Source: an uncultured Clostridia bacterium
GTDB taxonomy: Bacteria; Bacillota; Clostridia; TANB77; CAG-508
DNA: 64,000 nucleotides
Direction: 5' to 3'
Assembly: GCA_949045875.1 (NCBI GenBank)
Contig: CARPYP010000001.1
Coordinates: forward strand, 1 to 64,000
The notes below the pieces were generated by a model that was given only the letters and a program-made list of their open reading frames with translations, was not told where the DNA came from and did no database searches. The first letter of the stretch is position 1, and every line of letters begins with the position of its first letter. Both the position numbers and the translations under genes were made by a program. Of this stretch, positions 54,027 through 63,637 are shown in pieces.

Positions 54027-55425
54027 ATATTCTATTTACTAATTCTTTAAATTTCTTTCCACGTTCCGCAAAGTTTTTAAACAAATCAAAACTTGCACTT
54101 GCTGGAGAGAATAATACTATTTGACCTTTTTTCGCAACTTTATGTGCCATTTTTACTGTATCTTCTAAACTCTCACATACATATGTCTCTATTTGTTTAT
54201 TTTGATTTTCTGCTTCTTCTTTTACTGCATAATATATCTTATCAGCTGTTTGACCCATTAAAATTAAAATTTTTACTTTTTCTAATATTGGCTTTGCAAG
54301 TGGTTTATAGTCTAAGTGCTTATCATATCCTCCTGCAATTAAAATTATGTCTTCATCAAAGGAATGTAGTCCTGCCATTGTTCTTGTTGGACTTGTTCCT
54401 ATTGAATCATTGTACCATTTTACTCCATCTATTTCTCTTACTAGTTCTAGTCTATGTTCAACTCCTTCAAAATTTGATATTACATCAATTTGTGTGTCAA
54501 TATCTACTAGTCCTTCAGTTGTGGCAATCGCTGCACAAGCATTTTCATAATTATGATTTCCTCTTAATTTTATATTTTTAGTATCTAATATATGTCTCCT
54601 TACTTTATCTTTACATTCTTTTACTATTCCGTCATCTAAAATTATTCCATCTGATAATTTTTCCTTACTACTAAAGAATTTAACTTTTCCATTTGCCTCA
54701 TTTGCAAGCTTTCTTGTAATTTCATTATCGTAGTTTAATACAATAACTCCATTATCATCTTGATATTTAAAGATATTTTTCTTTGCTTCTATATATTCTT
54801 CATAATCTTTATGTATATTCAAATGGTTTGGTGATATATTTGTAATTACTGAAATTTGAGGACTGATTTCCATTCCCATTAATTGAAAACTACTCATTTC
54901 TAGCACAACTACGTCTTCTGGCATCATTTCTTCTATTTTTGTAAATAATGGTGTTCCTATGTTTCCTCCTAAAAAACATTTATATCCTTTTGCTTTTATT
55001 ATTTCATATATTAAAGTTGTTGTTGTTGTTTTACCATCGCTTCCTGTAACTCCTATTACCGTTGATGGTGACATTTGTAGTACCATCTCTATTTCTGATG
55101 TAAGTACTGCTCCACGTTTTACCTCTTCTTGCAATTCTTCTCTATTTGGCATACAACTTGGAGATCTAAAAATAATATCAAATCCTTTTAAGTTTTTTAA
55201 ACTTTCTTCTCCAAAATAAGAGTTTATTTCATATTTTCTAATTTTTTCAAGTGCTTCTATTGGTATTTTGTCTATGGTTCTATCATCAAATACTGTTACT
55301 CTAGCTTCTTTTTCATTCATATAATCTAATAATGGAATGTTACTAACTCCTAGTCCAATTATTGCTACTTTTCTATTTTTTAAATAATTATTGAATTCTT
55401 CTAATCTTTCATTTTTATATGACAT
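54025..55425 (-). CDS. murD: UDP-N-acetylmuramoylalanine-D-glutamate ligase
   Basis: The start is set at 55425 (MSYKNERLEEFNNYL) after GGAGG. The 466-aa enzyme has a Rossmann-like N-terminal domain (AIIGLGVSNIPLLDY), the Mur ligase ATP loop GVTGSDGKTTTTTL, the central NHLNIHKDYEEY, and the C-terminal IGTSPTRTMAGL and AGGYDKHLDY. It adds D-Glu in peptidoglycan synthesis. No mra/fts cluster is next to it. Confidence 0.96.
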   Translation of the reverse strand: MSYKNERLEEFNNYLKNRKVAIIGLGVSNIPLLDYMNEKEARVTVFDDRTIDKIPIEALEKIRKYEINSYFGEESLKNLKGFDIIFRSPSCMPNREELQEEVKRGAVLTSEIEMVLQMSPSTVIGVTGSDGKTTTTTLIYEIIKAKGYKCFLGGNIGTPLFTKIEEMMPEDVVVLEMSSFQLMGMEISPQISVITNISPNHLNIHKDYEEYIEAKKNIFKYQDDNGVIVLNYDNEITRKLANEANGKVKFFSSKEKLSDGIILDDGIVKECKDKVRRHILDTKNIKLRGNHNYENACAAIATTEGLVDIDTQIDVISNFEGVEHRLELVREIDGVKWYNDSIGTSPTRTMAGLHSFDEDIILIAGGYDKHLDYKPLAKPILEKVKILILMGQTADKIYYAVKEEAENQNKQIETYVCESLEDTVKMAHKVAKKGQIVLFSPASASFDLFKNFAERGKKFKELVNRI

Positions 55426-55716
55426 TTTGACCTCCATAATAATTTTTCATATTATTATATTCTTTTTATGTTATTTCAGTTACATATTATACACCTAAAA
55501 ATTGGAATTGTCTATTGTTTAGAGGTTAGAAATTAGATATATGATTTTTCAGTATGTTAAGCACCTCAAGATGGAAATTTTTAATATTTATTTTAGATTA
55601 TGAAATTGGCATTAGTAACAAAAAACCATATTTTATAAATTTTTTTATAAATGTATATTTTGCATTTTTTTGTTAATAATATGTTTATACTTAATTGTAA
55701 TGGAGGTGCATTTATT

Positions 55717-55797
55717 ATGTCAAAAGAAAAGAAAAACAAAAATAACAACAATAACAATAATAACAATAACAACCAAAATCAAAACAACGATAGATAA
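55717..55797 (+). CDS. 26-aa asparagine-rich microprotein
   Basis: The frame MSKEKKNKNN carries on as an Asn-rich run, ending NQNNDR. GGAGG ten bases upstream and a perfect hairpin (55804-55823) after the stop suggest it is expressed. The start is ATG and codon usage alternates AAT and AAC, so it is not a plain simple repeat. No function can be assigned. Confidence 0.55.
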   Translation: MSKEKKNKNNNNNNNNNNNQNQNNDR

Positions 55798-55803
55798 TTT
55801 TAT

Positions 55804-55823
55804 GGGCACGAAAATTCGTGCCC
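55804..55823. terminator. Terminator of the Asn-rich ORF
   Basis: GGGCACGAAA and TTCGTGCCC pair almost end to end. T's follow on the + side. Confidence 0.75.
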
Positions 55824-55827
55824 TGCT

Positions 55828-56055
55828 CATTTTTTACTATTTGTTCTTTAAAAACCAAGTGAAATTTGTTACACAAATTTCCCATGTTTTTTCACAAATA
55901 TTTCTTCAAAAACTTGCCTGTATAACTTTTTTCATTTTTTACAATTTGTTCTTTAAAAACCAAGTGAAATTTGTTACACAAATTTCCCATGTTTTTTCAC
56001 AAATATTTCTTCAAAAACTTGCCTGTATAACTTTTTTCATTTTTTACAATTTGTT
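55828..56055 (-). repeat. 105-bp tandem duplication of the uvrA 3' end
   Basis: Two consecutive units with a 105-bp period (55841, 55946 and 56051 begin the same TTGTTC), essentially identical apart from the outer edge. The unit carries the last codons of uvrA (SYTGKFLKKYL and stop) plus a palindromic hairpin, GAAATTTG/CAAATTTC. The period is a multiple of three, so the second copy is in frame with the first across the stop. Confidence 0.85.
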
Positions 56056-58825
56056 CTGGTGTTCCCACTTGTACTATGGTTCCTCCTCCGTTTCCTCCTT
56101 CTGGTCCTAAGTCTACTATATAGTCACTTGCTTTTATTAGGTCTAAATTATGTTCTATTACTATTATTGAGTTTCCTGTGTCTACTAGCCTTTGTAATAT
56201 GTCTACTAATCTATGTACGTCTGCAATATGAAGTCCTGTTGTTGGTTCGTCTAGTATGTATAGCGTTTTTCCTGTTGCTCTTTTTGATAATTCTGTTGCA
56301 AGTTTTACACGTTGTGCTTCTCCTCCTGATAGTGTTGTTGATGGTTGTCCTAATTTTATATATCCTAGTCCTACATCATTTAAGGTTTGTACTCTTTGTT
56401 TGATTTTTGGTATGTTTTCAAAGAATTCTAAGGCTTCTTCTACTGTCATTTCAAGTACGTCTGATATACTTTTCCCTTTATATTTTACTTCTAGCGTTTC
56501 TCTGTTATACCTAGCTCCTCCACATATTTCACATGGCACATATATATCTGGTAAAAAGTGCATTTCAATTCTTATAGAACCATCTCCATTACATGCTTCA
56601 CATCGTCCTCCTGCAACATTGAAACTAAATCTGCCTTTTTGATATCCTCTCATTTTTGCTTCATTTGTTGTAGCAAAAATTTCTCTTATATCATCAAATA
56701 CTCCTGTATATGTTGCTGGATTAGAACGTGGAGTTCTTCCTATTGGTGATTGATCTATGTTTATTATTTTGTCTATGTTTTCAATTCCTTTTACTTCTTT
56801 ACATTTTCCTGGTTTTTCATTTGCACCGTTTAAGTCTCTTGATATTGTTTTATATAATATGTCGTTTACTAGTGTACTTTTTCCAGAACCAGAAACTCCT
56901 GTAACACATGTGAATACTCCTAATGGAAATTTTACATTTATGTTTTTTAAGTTGTTTTGATTTGCACCTATTATTTCTATTGATTTTCCATTCGATTTTC
57001 TTCTTTTCTTTGGTACTTCTATTTTCTTTCTTCCACTTAAATATGCTCCTGTTTCTGAACCTTGTATTAATTTTATTTCTTCTGCTGTTCCTTGTCCTAA
57101 TACATTTCCTCCATGTACTCCTGCTCCTGGTCCAATATCTACTATTTGGTCTGCTGCATACATTGTGTCTTCATCATGTTCTACAACTAATACTGAGTTT
57201 CCTAAGTCTCTTAGTTTTTTTAGTGTTGCTATTAGTTTTTCATTGTCTCTTTGATGTAATCCTATACTTGGTTCGTCTAATATGTAAAGCACTCCTGTTA
57301 GACTTGAACCTATTTGAGTTGCAAGACGTATACGTTGCGCTTCTCCTCCTGATAATGTTCCTGCTGGTCTTGATAATGTTAAATATTCAAGTCCCACATC
57401 TAATAAAAATTGTAGCCTTTTATTTAGTTCTTTTAATATCATATCTGCAATCATTGCTTCTTGTTTTGTTAATTTTAGATTATTTAAAAATTCCTTTATT
57501 TTATCTATTGACATTTCTGTTAGTTCATTAATGTTTTTTTCTTCAATTTTTACTGCTAAACTTTCTTTTTTTAGTCTTGCTCCTTTACATATAGGACAGT
57601 CTGATTCACTCATGTACATTTCATAGAAATCTCTCATTCCTTGTGATTTCGTTTCATTGTGCCTTCTTTCTAATGTTGGAATTACTCCTTCAAATGGAGT
57701 TGTGAATTTTCTTACCCCGAATGGAGATTCATATTCAAAGTCTATTTTTTCATCTCCTGTACCATATAAGATTTTTTCCAAAAATTCTCTTGGTAATTTT
57801 TTTATTGGTTGTTTTATATTGACTCCATAATATTTTCCAATACTTTCAAAGTACATTTTTGCCATAGTGTCCCCTTTTTTCATTGTGCTTGAACCAAATG
57901 CTTTTACACCATCATATAAAGTTTTATTCTTATCTGGAATTATTAGGTCTTCGTCCATTTTCATTAAATATCCAATTCCTGTACATGCTGGACATGCACC
58001 AAATGGATTATTAAATGAGAACATCCTTGGTGTTAGTTCTTCTATACTTATTCCACAGTCTACACATGAGTAATTTGTGTTATACATTTTTTCGTATTTA
58101 TTGTCTTTTTCTGAGATTTCAACTAATACTATGTTATTTGCATTTTTTAAAGATACTTCTATTGATTCTGCTAACCTGTTCCTAATGTCTTCTTTTATAA
58201 CTAATCTATCTACTACTAATTCTATATTGTGTTTTTTCTTTCTATCTATTTGTATATCATCTGTTAGTTCTACCATTTCTCCATCTATTCTGGCTCTTAC
58301 AAATCCTTGCCTTTGATAACTTTCTAATTGTTTTACAAATTCTCCTTTTCTTCCTCGTATGATTGGGGCTAAAATTTGAATTTTAGCTCCTTCTGGTAAT
58401 TTTAATATATCATCTATTATTTGGTCTAATGTTTGTTTTTCTATTTTCTTTCCACAGTTTGGGCAGTATGCTACACCTATTCTTGCATATAATAAACGAA
58501 TATAGTCATATATTTCTGTTACTGTTCCTACTGTTGACCTTGGATTTTTTGATGTTGTTTTTTGGTCTATTGATATTGCTGGTGAAAGTCCTTCTATTGA
58601 TTCAACATCTGGTTTTTCCATTATTCCTAAAAATTGCCTTGCATATGAGGATAAACTTTCTACATATCTTCTTTGACCTTCTGCATATAATGTATCAAAT
58701 GCTAAGGATGATTTTCCTGAACCTGAAAGCCCTGTAATTACAACTAATTTGTCTCTTGGGATTTCAAGGTTTATGTTTTTTAGATTATGTTCTTTTGCTC
58801 CTTTTATTACTATCTTATCATTCAT
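55997..58825 (-). CDS. uvrA: Excinuclease ABC subunit A
   Basis: The 942-aa protein has two ABC ATPase units with GLSGSGKSSLAFDT and GVSGSGKSTLVNDI, signature motifs LSGGEAQRIRLA and LSGGEAQRVKLA, and two zinc fingers (CPNCGKK... and CEACNGDGS...CEIC). It recognises damaged DNA in nucleotide-excision repair. No uvrB is adjacent. The 3' end is duplicated in tandem. Confidence 0.97.
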   Translation of the reverse strand: MNDKIVIKGAKEHNLKNINLEIPRDKLVVITGLSGSGKSSLAFDTLYAEGQRRYVESLSSYARQFLGIMEKPDVESIEGLSPAISIDQKTTSKNPRSTVGTVTEIYDYIRLLYARIGVAYCPNCGKKIEKQTLDQIIDDILKLPEGAKIQILAPIIRGRKGEFVKQLESYQRQGFVRARIDGEMVELTDDIQIDRKKKHNIELVVDRLVIKEDIRNRLAESIEVSLKNANNIVLVEISEKDNKYEKMYNTNYSCVDCGISIEELTPRMFSFNNPFGACPACTGIGYLMKMDEDLIIPDKNKTLYDGVKAFGSSTMKKGDTMAKMYFESIGKYYGVNIKQPIKKLPREFLEKILYGTGDEKIDFEYESPFGVRKFTTPFEGVIPTLERRHNETKSQGMRDFYEMYMSESDCPICKGARLKKESLAVKIEEKNINELTEMSIDKIKEFLNNLKLTKQEAMIADMILKELNKRLQFLLDVGLEYLTLSRPAGTLSGGEAQRIRLATQIGSSLTGVLYILDEPSIGLHQRDNEKLIATLKKLRDLGNSVLVVEHDEDTMYAADQIVDIGPGAGVHGGNVLGQGTAEEIKLIQGSETGAYLSGRKKIEVPKKRRKSNGKSIEIIGANQNNLKNINVKFPLGVFTCVTGVSGSGKSTLVNDILYKTISRDLNGANEKPGKCKEVKGIENIDKIINIDQSPIGRTPRSNPATYTGVFDDIREIFATTNEAKMRGYQKGRFSFNVAGGRCEACNGDGSIRIEMHFLPDIYVPCEICGGARYNRETLEVKYKGKSISDVLEMTVEEALEFFENIPKIKQRVQTLNDVGLGYIKLGQPSTTLSGGEAQRVKLATELSKRATGKTLYILDEPTTGLHIADVHRLVDILQRLVDTGNSIIVIEHNLDLIKASDYIVDLGPEGGNGGGTIVQVGTPEQIVKNEKSYTGKFLKKYL

Positions 58826-58938
58826 TTCGTCATTCCCTTTTTTATATATTTTGTGTCAAACACTGATATATTTTATCATATTTATTTTATATATTCAATA
58901 GTTTTTACAAATTTTTGTTTGTAAACTTAGATTTATTT

Positions 58939-58962
58939 AAGGACGCCTCCTTGGGCGTCCTT
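58939..58962. terminator. Terminator of the permease gene
   Basis: AAGGACGCC and GGGCGTCCTT pair around TCCTT. It lies 16 bases past the permease stop on the minus strand. Confidence 0.85.
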
Positions 58963-58977
58963 ACGTGGCTTTATATT

Positions 58978-61065
58978 TTAATTTCCATTTACATTTCTTT
59001 CAAATTGTATATCTGTTGCAATAAAATATATTCCATATACTAGTATAAACATTCCAAGTATTATTGCAATATTTTTTAAAATTTCTTCTATTGTTACTGC
59101 TATTGTAAATATGTTTCCAATAATTATTATTGCTGGTATGCTTACTATAATTGGAATTAGTAATGGAATAGCAAAATACATGAATAGTTGTTTAAATATT
59201 ATCCTATTAGTTTGCAATTCGTCAATTCCTAATTTTTTTAATAGTTCATATCTGTATTTATATTTCTCTGATTCACTTAATTGTTGTATTGCAAGTAATG
59301 TAGCGGTTGCCATTACAAAGATTAATGCTATATAAAAGGCTAAGAATGAAATTATTGCATAAAATGATTTTGATTCACTTATTCTTTCTCCTCTTGTCTG
59401 AACACTTCCATGTGGTATTTCCATATGGTATTCTTCTGTTTTTCCGTCAATTTCTCCTATAAGTGGTATATGCTCTCTTTTTATGAACTCTTTTAAATCA
59501 TTATAGAATTTTTCATTTGTAGCTTCTTCTGTTTGTACAACTAAATTATAACTATAATCAAATGTGTAGATATTTGTTTCTCCATATTCTTGCTCATCTT
59601 TAATTTGTCCTTCTTCTGTATTAACTTGATTTTTTAATTTTGCTTCTTCTTCACTTATTAATGGAATTAAACTATCTGGTACTATAATTGTATAGATATA
59701 TCCATTAAATCCAATTTGTGCTAAATGTTCACCTTTAATATCTTTTATTTTCATATTTTTATTTACTATTGTTATTATATCACTTTCTTGCTTGAATTGT
59801 TCAAGTATTTTTTCTGCTGTTTTTAAAGAATGAATAATAATTTCATCTTCTTGTAAATTCATTTTTTCGTATCCAAGTATTTCCCTTAATCTATTATATT
59901 CTGTTAAACCTAATATACATTCTAGTTCATTCTCTGTAGTTCCTTCAAATACTGTTCCTTTAAATGCCTTTGATATATTTAAATTTCCAATATTATATAT
60001 TCTATATTCATACATATCTTTTATTTTTGCATTTTCTTTTATGTATTGTTTGAATTTTGTAAAATCACCGTCATCTGTACTAATCATGATTTCATATGGA
60101 TAACCCATTTCTAATTCGTTGCTTAACATATTATTTAAGAGTAATGCTACATTTCCTCCTATTAATATTATTGTAAACATTACAGCTATTGTTCCAATTG
60201 TTACACTCATTGTATTAATTTTTGATGTTAGGTTTCTAAATAAAAACATATTGTCTTTTTTGTATTTTTTTGATTTGTTGTCTAAGTACCTTTTTACTAT
60301 AAAACTAGATATACTAATATAGAATAGATAAATTCCTATTATTAGCATTATTATTGCTATAAATACATTTCTAGCATTCATATTTTCTGGCGATTTGAAT
60401 TCTTTATTTGTTAAAAACAAAGCTCCTATTAATAAAATTATTGATAATATAAATATTACTATATTTCCTTTTGATTTTTTTATTATACTATTTTCGTTTT
60501 TCTTGTCTGCATATAGTAAATCGTGTACTTTTGTCTTGTTTATTTTTCTTCTACAATTTAATAATACTAATACAAATATACCAAAAAAGTAGATTGATGT
60601 CATCCATATTGCTTTTAAATTAAAAGATATTCCAATTTGATATGGTTGATTAAATAGTTTCATAATTATTGTAGTGAATATCTGATATAAGAATGTTCCT
60701 ACTCCAATTCCTATTAAAAATGCTATACTTCCTATTATAAGATTTTCTAGTGTAAACATATTACTAATTGATTTTTTCTCTATTCCTAATATCTCATATA
60801 TCCCAAATTCTTTGCTTCTTTTTTCTAGCATAAATTTCATTGTGTAATTTATTAACCAAGACATAATTAAAATAATGATTATACTTATTCCTGTGATACA
60901 TTTTGAAAAGCTTTGCATATATGTTGATAATTCATTTATATCTTCTGATACTGCTATCGAGTTGAAACTAAACATTAGTGATACTGATATTATTACTGTT
61001 ATAAAGTATATGATATAATCTTTTGCTTGTCTTTTTGCATTTCTTAAAGATAATTTACCTAACAT
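58978..61065 (-). CDS. FtsX/BceB-like ABC transporter permease
   Basis: The start is set at 61065 (MLGKLSLRNAKRQAKDY), behind GGAGGTGA. The protein has about ten membrane segments and a large extracellular domain (roughly residues 310-560) between late segments, as in BceB/VraG antimicrobial-peptide transporters. It overlaps the ATPase gene. It probably confers resistance to, or senses, cell-wall-active peptides. Confidence 0.85.
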   Translation of the reverse strand: MLGKLSLRNAKRQAKDYIIYFITVIISVSLMFSFNSIAVSEDINELSTYMQSFSKCITGISIIIILIMSWLINYTMKFMLEKRSKEFGIYEILGIEKKSISNMFTLENLIIGSIAFLIGIGVGTFLYQIFTTIIMKLFNQPYQIGISFNLKAIWMTSIYFFGIFVLVLLNCRRKINKTKVHDLLYADKKNENSIIKKSKGNIVIFILSIILLIGALFLTNKEFKSPENMNARNVFIAIIMLIIGIYLFYISISSFIVKRYLDNKSKKYKKDNMFLFRNLTSKINTMSVTIGTIAVMFTIILIGGNVALLLNNMLSNELEMGYPYEIMISTDDGDFTKFKQYIKENAKIKDMYEYRIYNIGNLNISKAFKGTVFEGTTENELECILGLTEYNRLREILGYEKMNLQEDEIIIHSLKTAEKILEQFKQESDIITIVNKNMKIKDIKGEHLAQIGFNGYIYTIIVPDSLIPLISEEEAKLKNQVNTEEGQIKDEQEYGETNIYTFDYSYNLVVQTEEATNEKFYNDLKEFIKREHIPLIGEIDGKTEEYHMEIPHGSVQTRGERISESKSFYAIISFLAFYIALIFVMATATLLAIQQLSESEKYKYRYELLKKLGIDELQTNRIIFKQLFMYFAIPLLIPIIVSIPAIIIIGNIFTIAVTIEEILKNIAIILGMFILVYGIYFIATDIQFERNVNGN

Positions 61066-61822
61066 TTCTTTGGTCACCTCCAAGAAGTGCTAATACATCT
61101 AATATTTCATTATAGAATTCTTTTGTTTGTTTTTCTCCTTTTTCTATCTTATTAAAAATTTTTCCGTCTTTTACGAATAAAATTTTACTACAGTAACTTG
61201 CAGATAATGGATCATGTGTTACCATTAGAATTGTGGCTTTCATGTTTTTATTCATGTCTTCCATTATTTCTAATAATTGTTTTGCTGATTTACTGTCTAG
61301 GCTTCCTGTTGGTTCATCTGCTAATATTATTTTGGGTCTGTTTATTATTGCTCTACTACACGCACATCTCTGTTTTTGTCCTCCTGATACTTGATATGGA
61401 TATTTATTTAATATTTCTTCTATTCCTAATTTTTGTGTAATTTCTTCTATTTTTTTATCAATTTCTTTTTGTGGAATTTTATTTATTGTTAATATTAAAG
61501 CAATGTTTTCTTCTATTGTTAATGTGTCTAATAAATTAAAATCTTGAAATATAAATCCTAAATTTTTTCTTCTAAATTTACAGATTTCTTTTTCTTCTAT
61601 TTCTGTAATGTCTTGCTCATCTAAATAAATATGCCCTGAACTTACTGTATCTATAGTTGATATACAGTTTAGAAGTGTTGTTTTACCACTTCCACTTGCT
61701 CCCATTATTCCTATAAATTCCCCTTCTTCTACATCAAAACTAATACCATCTATTGCTTTTGTTATATTGTCTTTATTTCCATAGTATTTTTGTATTTTTT
61801 CTACTTTTAATATTTTTTTCAA
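61055..61822 (-). CDS. BceA-like ABC transporter ATPase
   Basis: I prefer a TTG start at 61822 (after AGGAG), giving 255 aa, a normal BceA length; an ATG at 61852 is an alternative. Walker A GASGSGKTTLL, signature VSGGQKQRCACSRA, Walker B ILADEPTGSLD and the His loop MVTHD are all present. It powers the downstream permease. Confidence 0.9.
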   Translation of the reverse strand: MKKILKVEKIQKYYGNKDNITKAIDGISFDVEEGEFIGIMGASGSGKTTLLNCISTIDTVSSGHIYLDEQDITEIEEKEICKFRRKNLGFIFQDFNLLDTLTIEENIALILTINKIPQKEIDKKIEEITQKLGIEEILNKYPYQVSGGQKQRCACSRAIINRPKIILADEPTGSLDSKSAKQLLEIMEDMNKNMKATILMVTHDPLSASYCSKILFVKDGKIFNKIEKGEKQTKEFYNEILDVLALLGGDQRNVR

Positions 61823-61929
61823 AGTATTCACTCCTTTATTTTTTGATTTCATATTAAGTTTATATTATTTTTTATTAGTTTCATATAGAAGTAGTTTGCT
61901 TTTATCTTACAGTTTTGTAATATTTCTTT

Positions 61930-62940
61930 CTATTCCCCCTTTTTACTTTTTGGAATTTTTAGGTTTATTTGGGTATATTCATTTTCTTTGCTTTGCGCTT
62001 CTATTTCTATGTTTAGTTCTTTACATAATTTATTACATAGATACAGCCCTATTCCTGTTGACTTTTTGTTTAATTTTCTTCCATTTGTTCCTGTAAAACC
62101 TTTTTCGAATATTCTGTTTATTTCACTCTCTTTTATTCCTATTCCATTGTCTTTTATTAATATTTTTATGTCCTCTTTGTTTTCTATTGCTTCTATTGTT
62201 ACTTTTGAGTCATATTCTTTTTTATATTTTATTGCATTTATTATTATTTGATTTAATATGAACTCTAGCCATTTTTCATCTGTATAGACTGATACATCAA
62301 TATTTCTTATTTCTACTTTCATATTGTTTTGTATCATTATTTTTTTATTTCTTGCGAGTACATTTTTTATTATTTCTGCTATTTCTATTTTTCTTATCAT
62401 GAAATCATTTGATACTTGCTCAAGTCTTGCATAAAATAAGGCTTGTTCTACAAAGTTATTGATTTCCTCTAATTCTTCATCTATTTTATTTGTTATATCT
62501 GATTTATTATTTTCACATAATAGTTTTGCTGATGTGATTGGTATTTTTATCTCATGTACCCAACTTTCTATGTATTCTTTATATTCCTTTTTTGAATATA
62601 TTATTTCTGATACATTGTCTATCATAGATTTATTAGCTTTTTTTAATATTTTATAATATGCTAGATTTTCTTCTCTTCTAGGTTTTTTAATTATTTCTGA
62701 TATTAAATATTTCTCTTGTAAGCCTTCCATAGTTTTTTCTATATCTTTTATATATCTATTTTTTATAATATAACTTGTAATAAATCCCACTATAAAAAAT
62801 ATAGTAGGCATTATTGATATAACTAATACTACATTTTTATCTACTCCCATAGCATTTGTATAGCTTATTATTATGATGATATATATTATGTATGCTAATA
62901 TAAAATTTATTTTATCTTTTATGTATCTACCCAATTTCAT
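61930..62940 (-). CDS. BceS-like sensor histidine kinase
   Basis: The 336-aa protein has two closely spaced N-terminal membrane segments and almost no external loop, the intramembrane-sensing pattern. The H-box is ESWVHEIKIPITS, with N-box NQIIINAIKY and G-boxes DNGIGI and STGIGLYLC. It senses peptide antibiotics through the transporter. It overlaps the regulator gene by four bases. Confidence 0.88.
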   Translation of the reverse strand: MKLGRYIKDKINFILAYIIYIIIIISYTNAMGVDKNVVLVISIMPTIFFIVGFITSYIIKNRYIKDIEKTMEGLQEKYLISEIIKKPRREENLAYYKILKKANKSMIDNVSEIIYSKKEYKEYIESWVHEIKIPITSAKLLCENNKSDITNKIDEELEEINNFVEQALFYARLEQVSNDFMIRKIEIAEIIKNVLARNKKIMIQNNMKVEIRNIDVSVYTDEKWLEFILNQIIINAIKYKKEYDSKVTIEAIENKEDIKILIKDNGIGIKESEINRIFEKGFTGTNGRKLNKKSTGIGLYLCNKLCKELNIEIEAQSKENEYTQINLKIPKSKKGE

Positions 62941-63602
62941 ATTTTATATCCTTGTCCTCTTTTTGTTTCAATTAAATTTTCTATTCCTATTTCTTTTAAT
63001 TTTTCTCTTAACCTTGTAATAATTACACTTAAACTATTATCATCTGCATATACTTCATTGTCCCACAAAAAGTCTATTATGTCTGCTCTTGGTATTATTT
63101 TGTCTTTGTTTTTAAAAAGATAATGTAATGTTTTTATTTCTGTTTTTGTTAATTCTATTTCTTTTTTATTATAAGTTATTTTAGATTTTAAAACCTCCAA
63201 AGTAATACCTTTATACTCTATTTTGCTTTCTCTTTCTTCTAAATATGTTCTGTTTAATAAATTTTTTATTCTTGCAAGCAGTATTGGTACATTATATGGC
63301 TTTTCTATATAGTCGTCTCCTCCTAGCATTATTCCTTTTAATTCATCCATTGAATTGTTCCTACTAGTTACAAATATAATTGGTACTTTTGATTTTGCTC
63401 TTATTTTACTACAGATTTCAAATCCATCTTTGTTTGGCAAGTTTATATCTAATAATATTAAATGAACTTGCTCTTCTATAATTTTTTCAATAATGTGTTC
63501 AAAGTCTGAGATTATTTGTACTTCATATCCACTGTTTTCTAATAATATTTTTAGTTCTTCTCTTATTTCTTTATCATCTTCTACTATAATAATTTTAAAC
63601 AT
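62937..63602 (-). CDS. BceR-like OmpR-family response regulator
   Basis: The start is 63602 (MFKIIIVEDDKEIREE); a GTG at 63617 is also possible. The receiver domain has EDD, the phospho-acceptor Asp in LLDINLPNKDG, and Lys in YIEKPYN. The C-terminal winged helix (NSLSVIITRLREKLK) binds DNA. It controls the transporter genes. Confidence 0.92.
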   Translation of the reverse strand: MFKIIIVEDDKEIREELKILLENSGYEVQIISDFEHIIEKIIEEQVHLILLDINLPNKDGFEICSKIRAKSKVPIIFVTSRNNSMDELKGIMLGGDDYIEKPYNVPILLARIKNLLNRTYLEERESKIEYKGITLEVLKSKITYNKKEIELTKTEIKTLHYLFKNKDKIIPRADIIDFLWDNEVYADDNSLSVIITRLREKLKEIGIENLIETKRGQGYKI

Positions 63603-63637
63603 AAAAGTTCTTTTCACCTTGCTTCCTTATCTAACTT

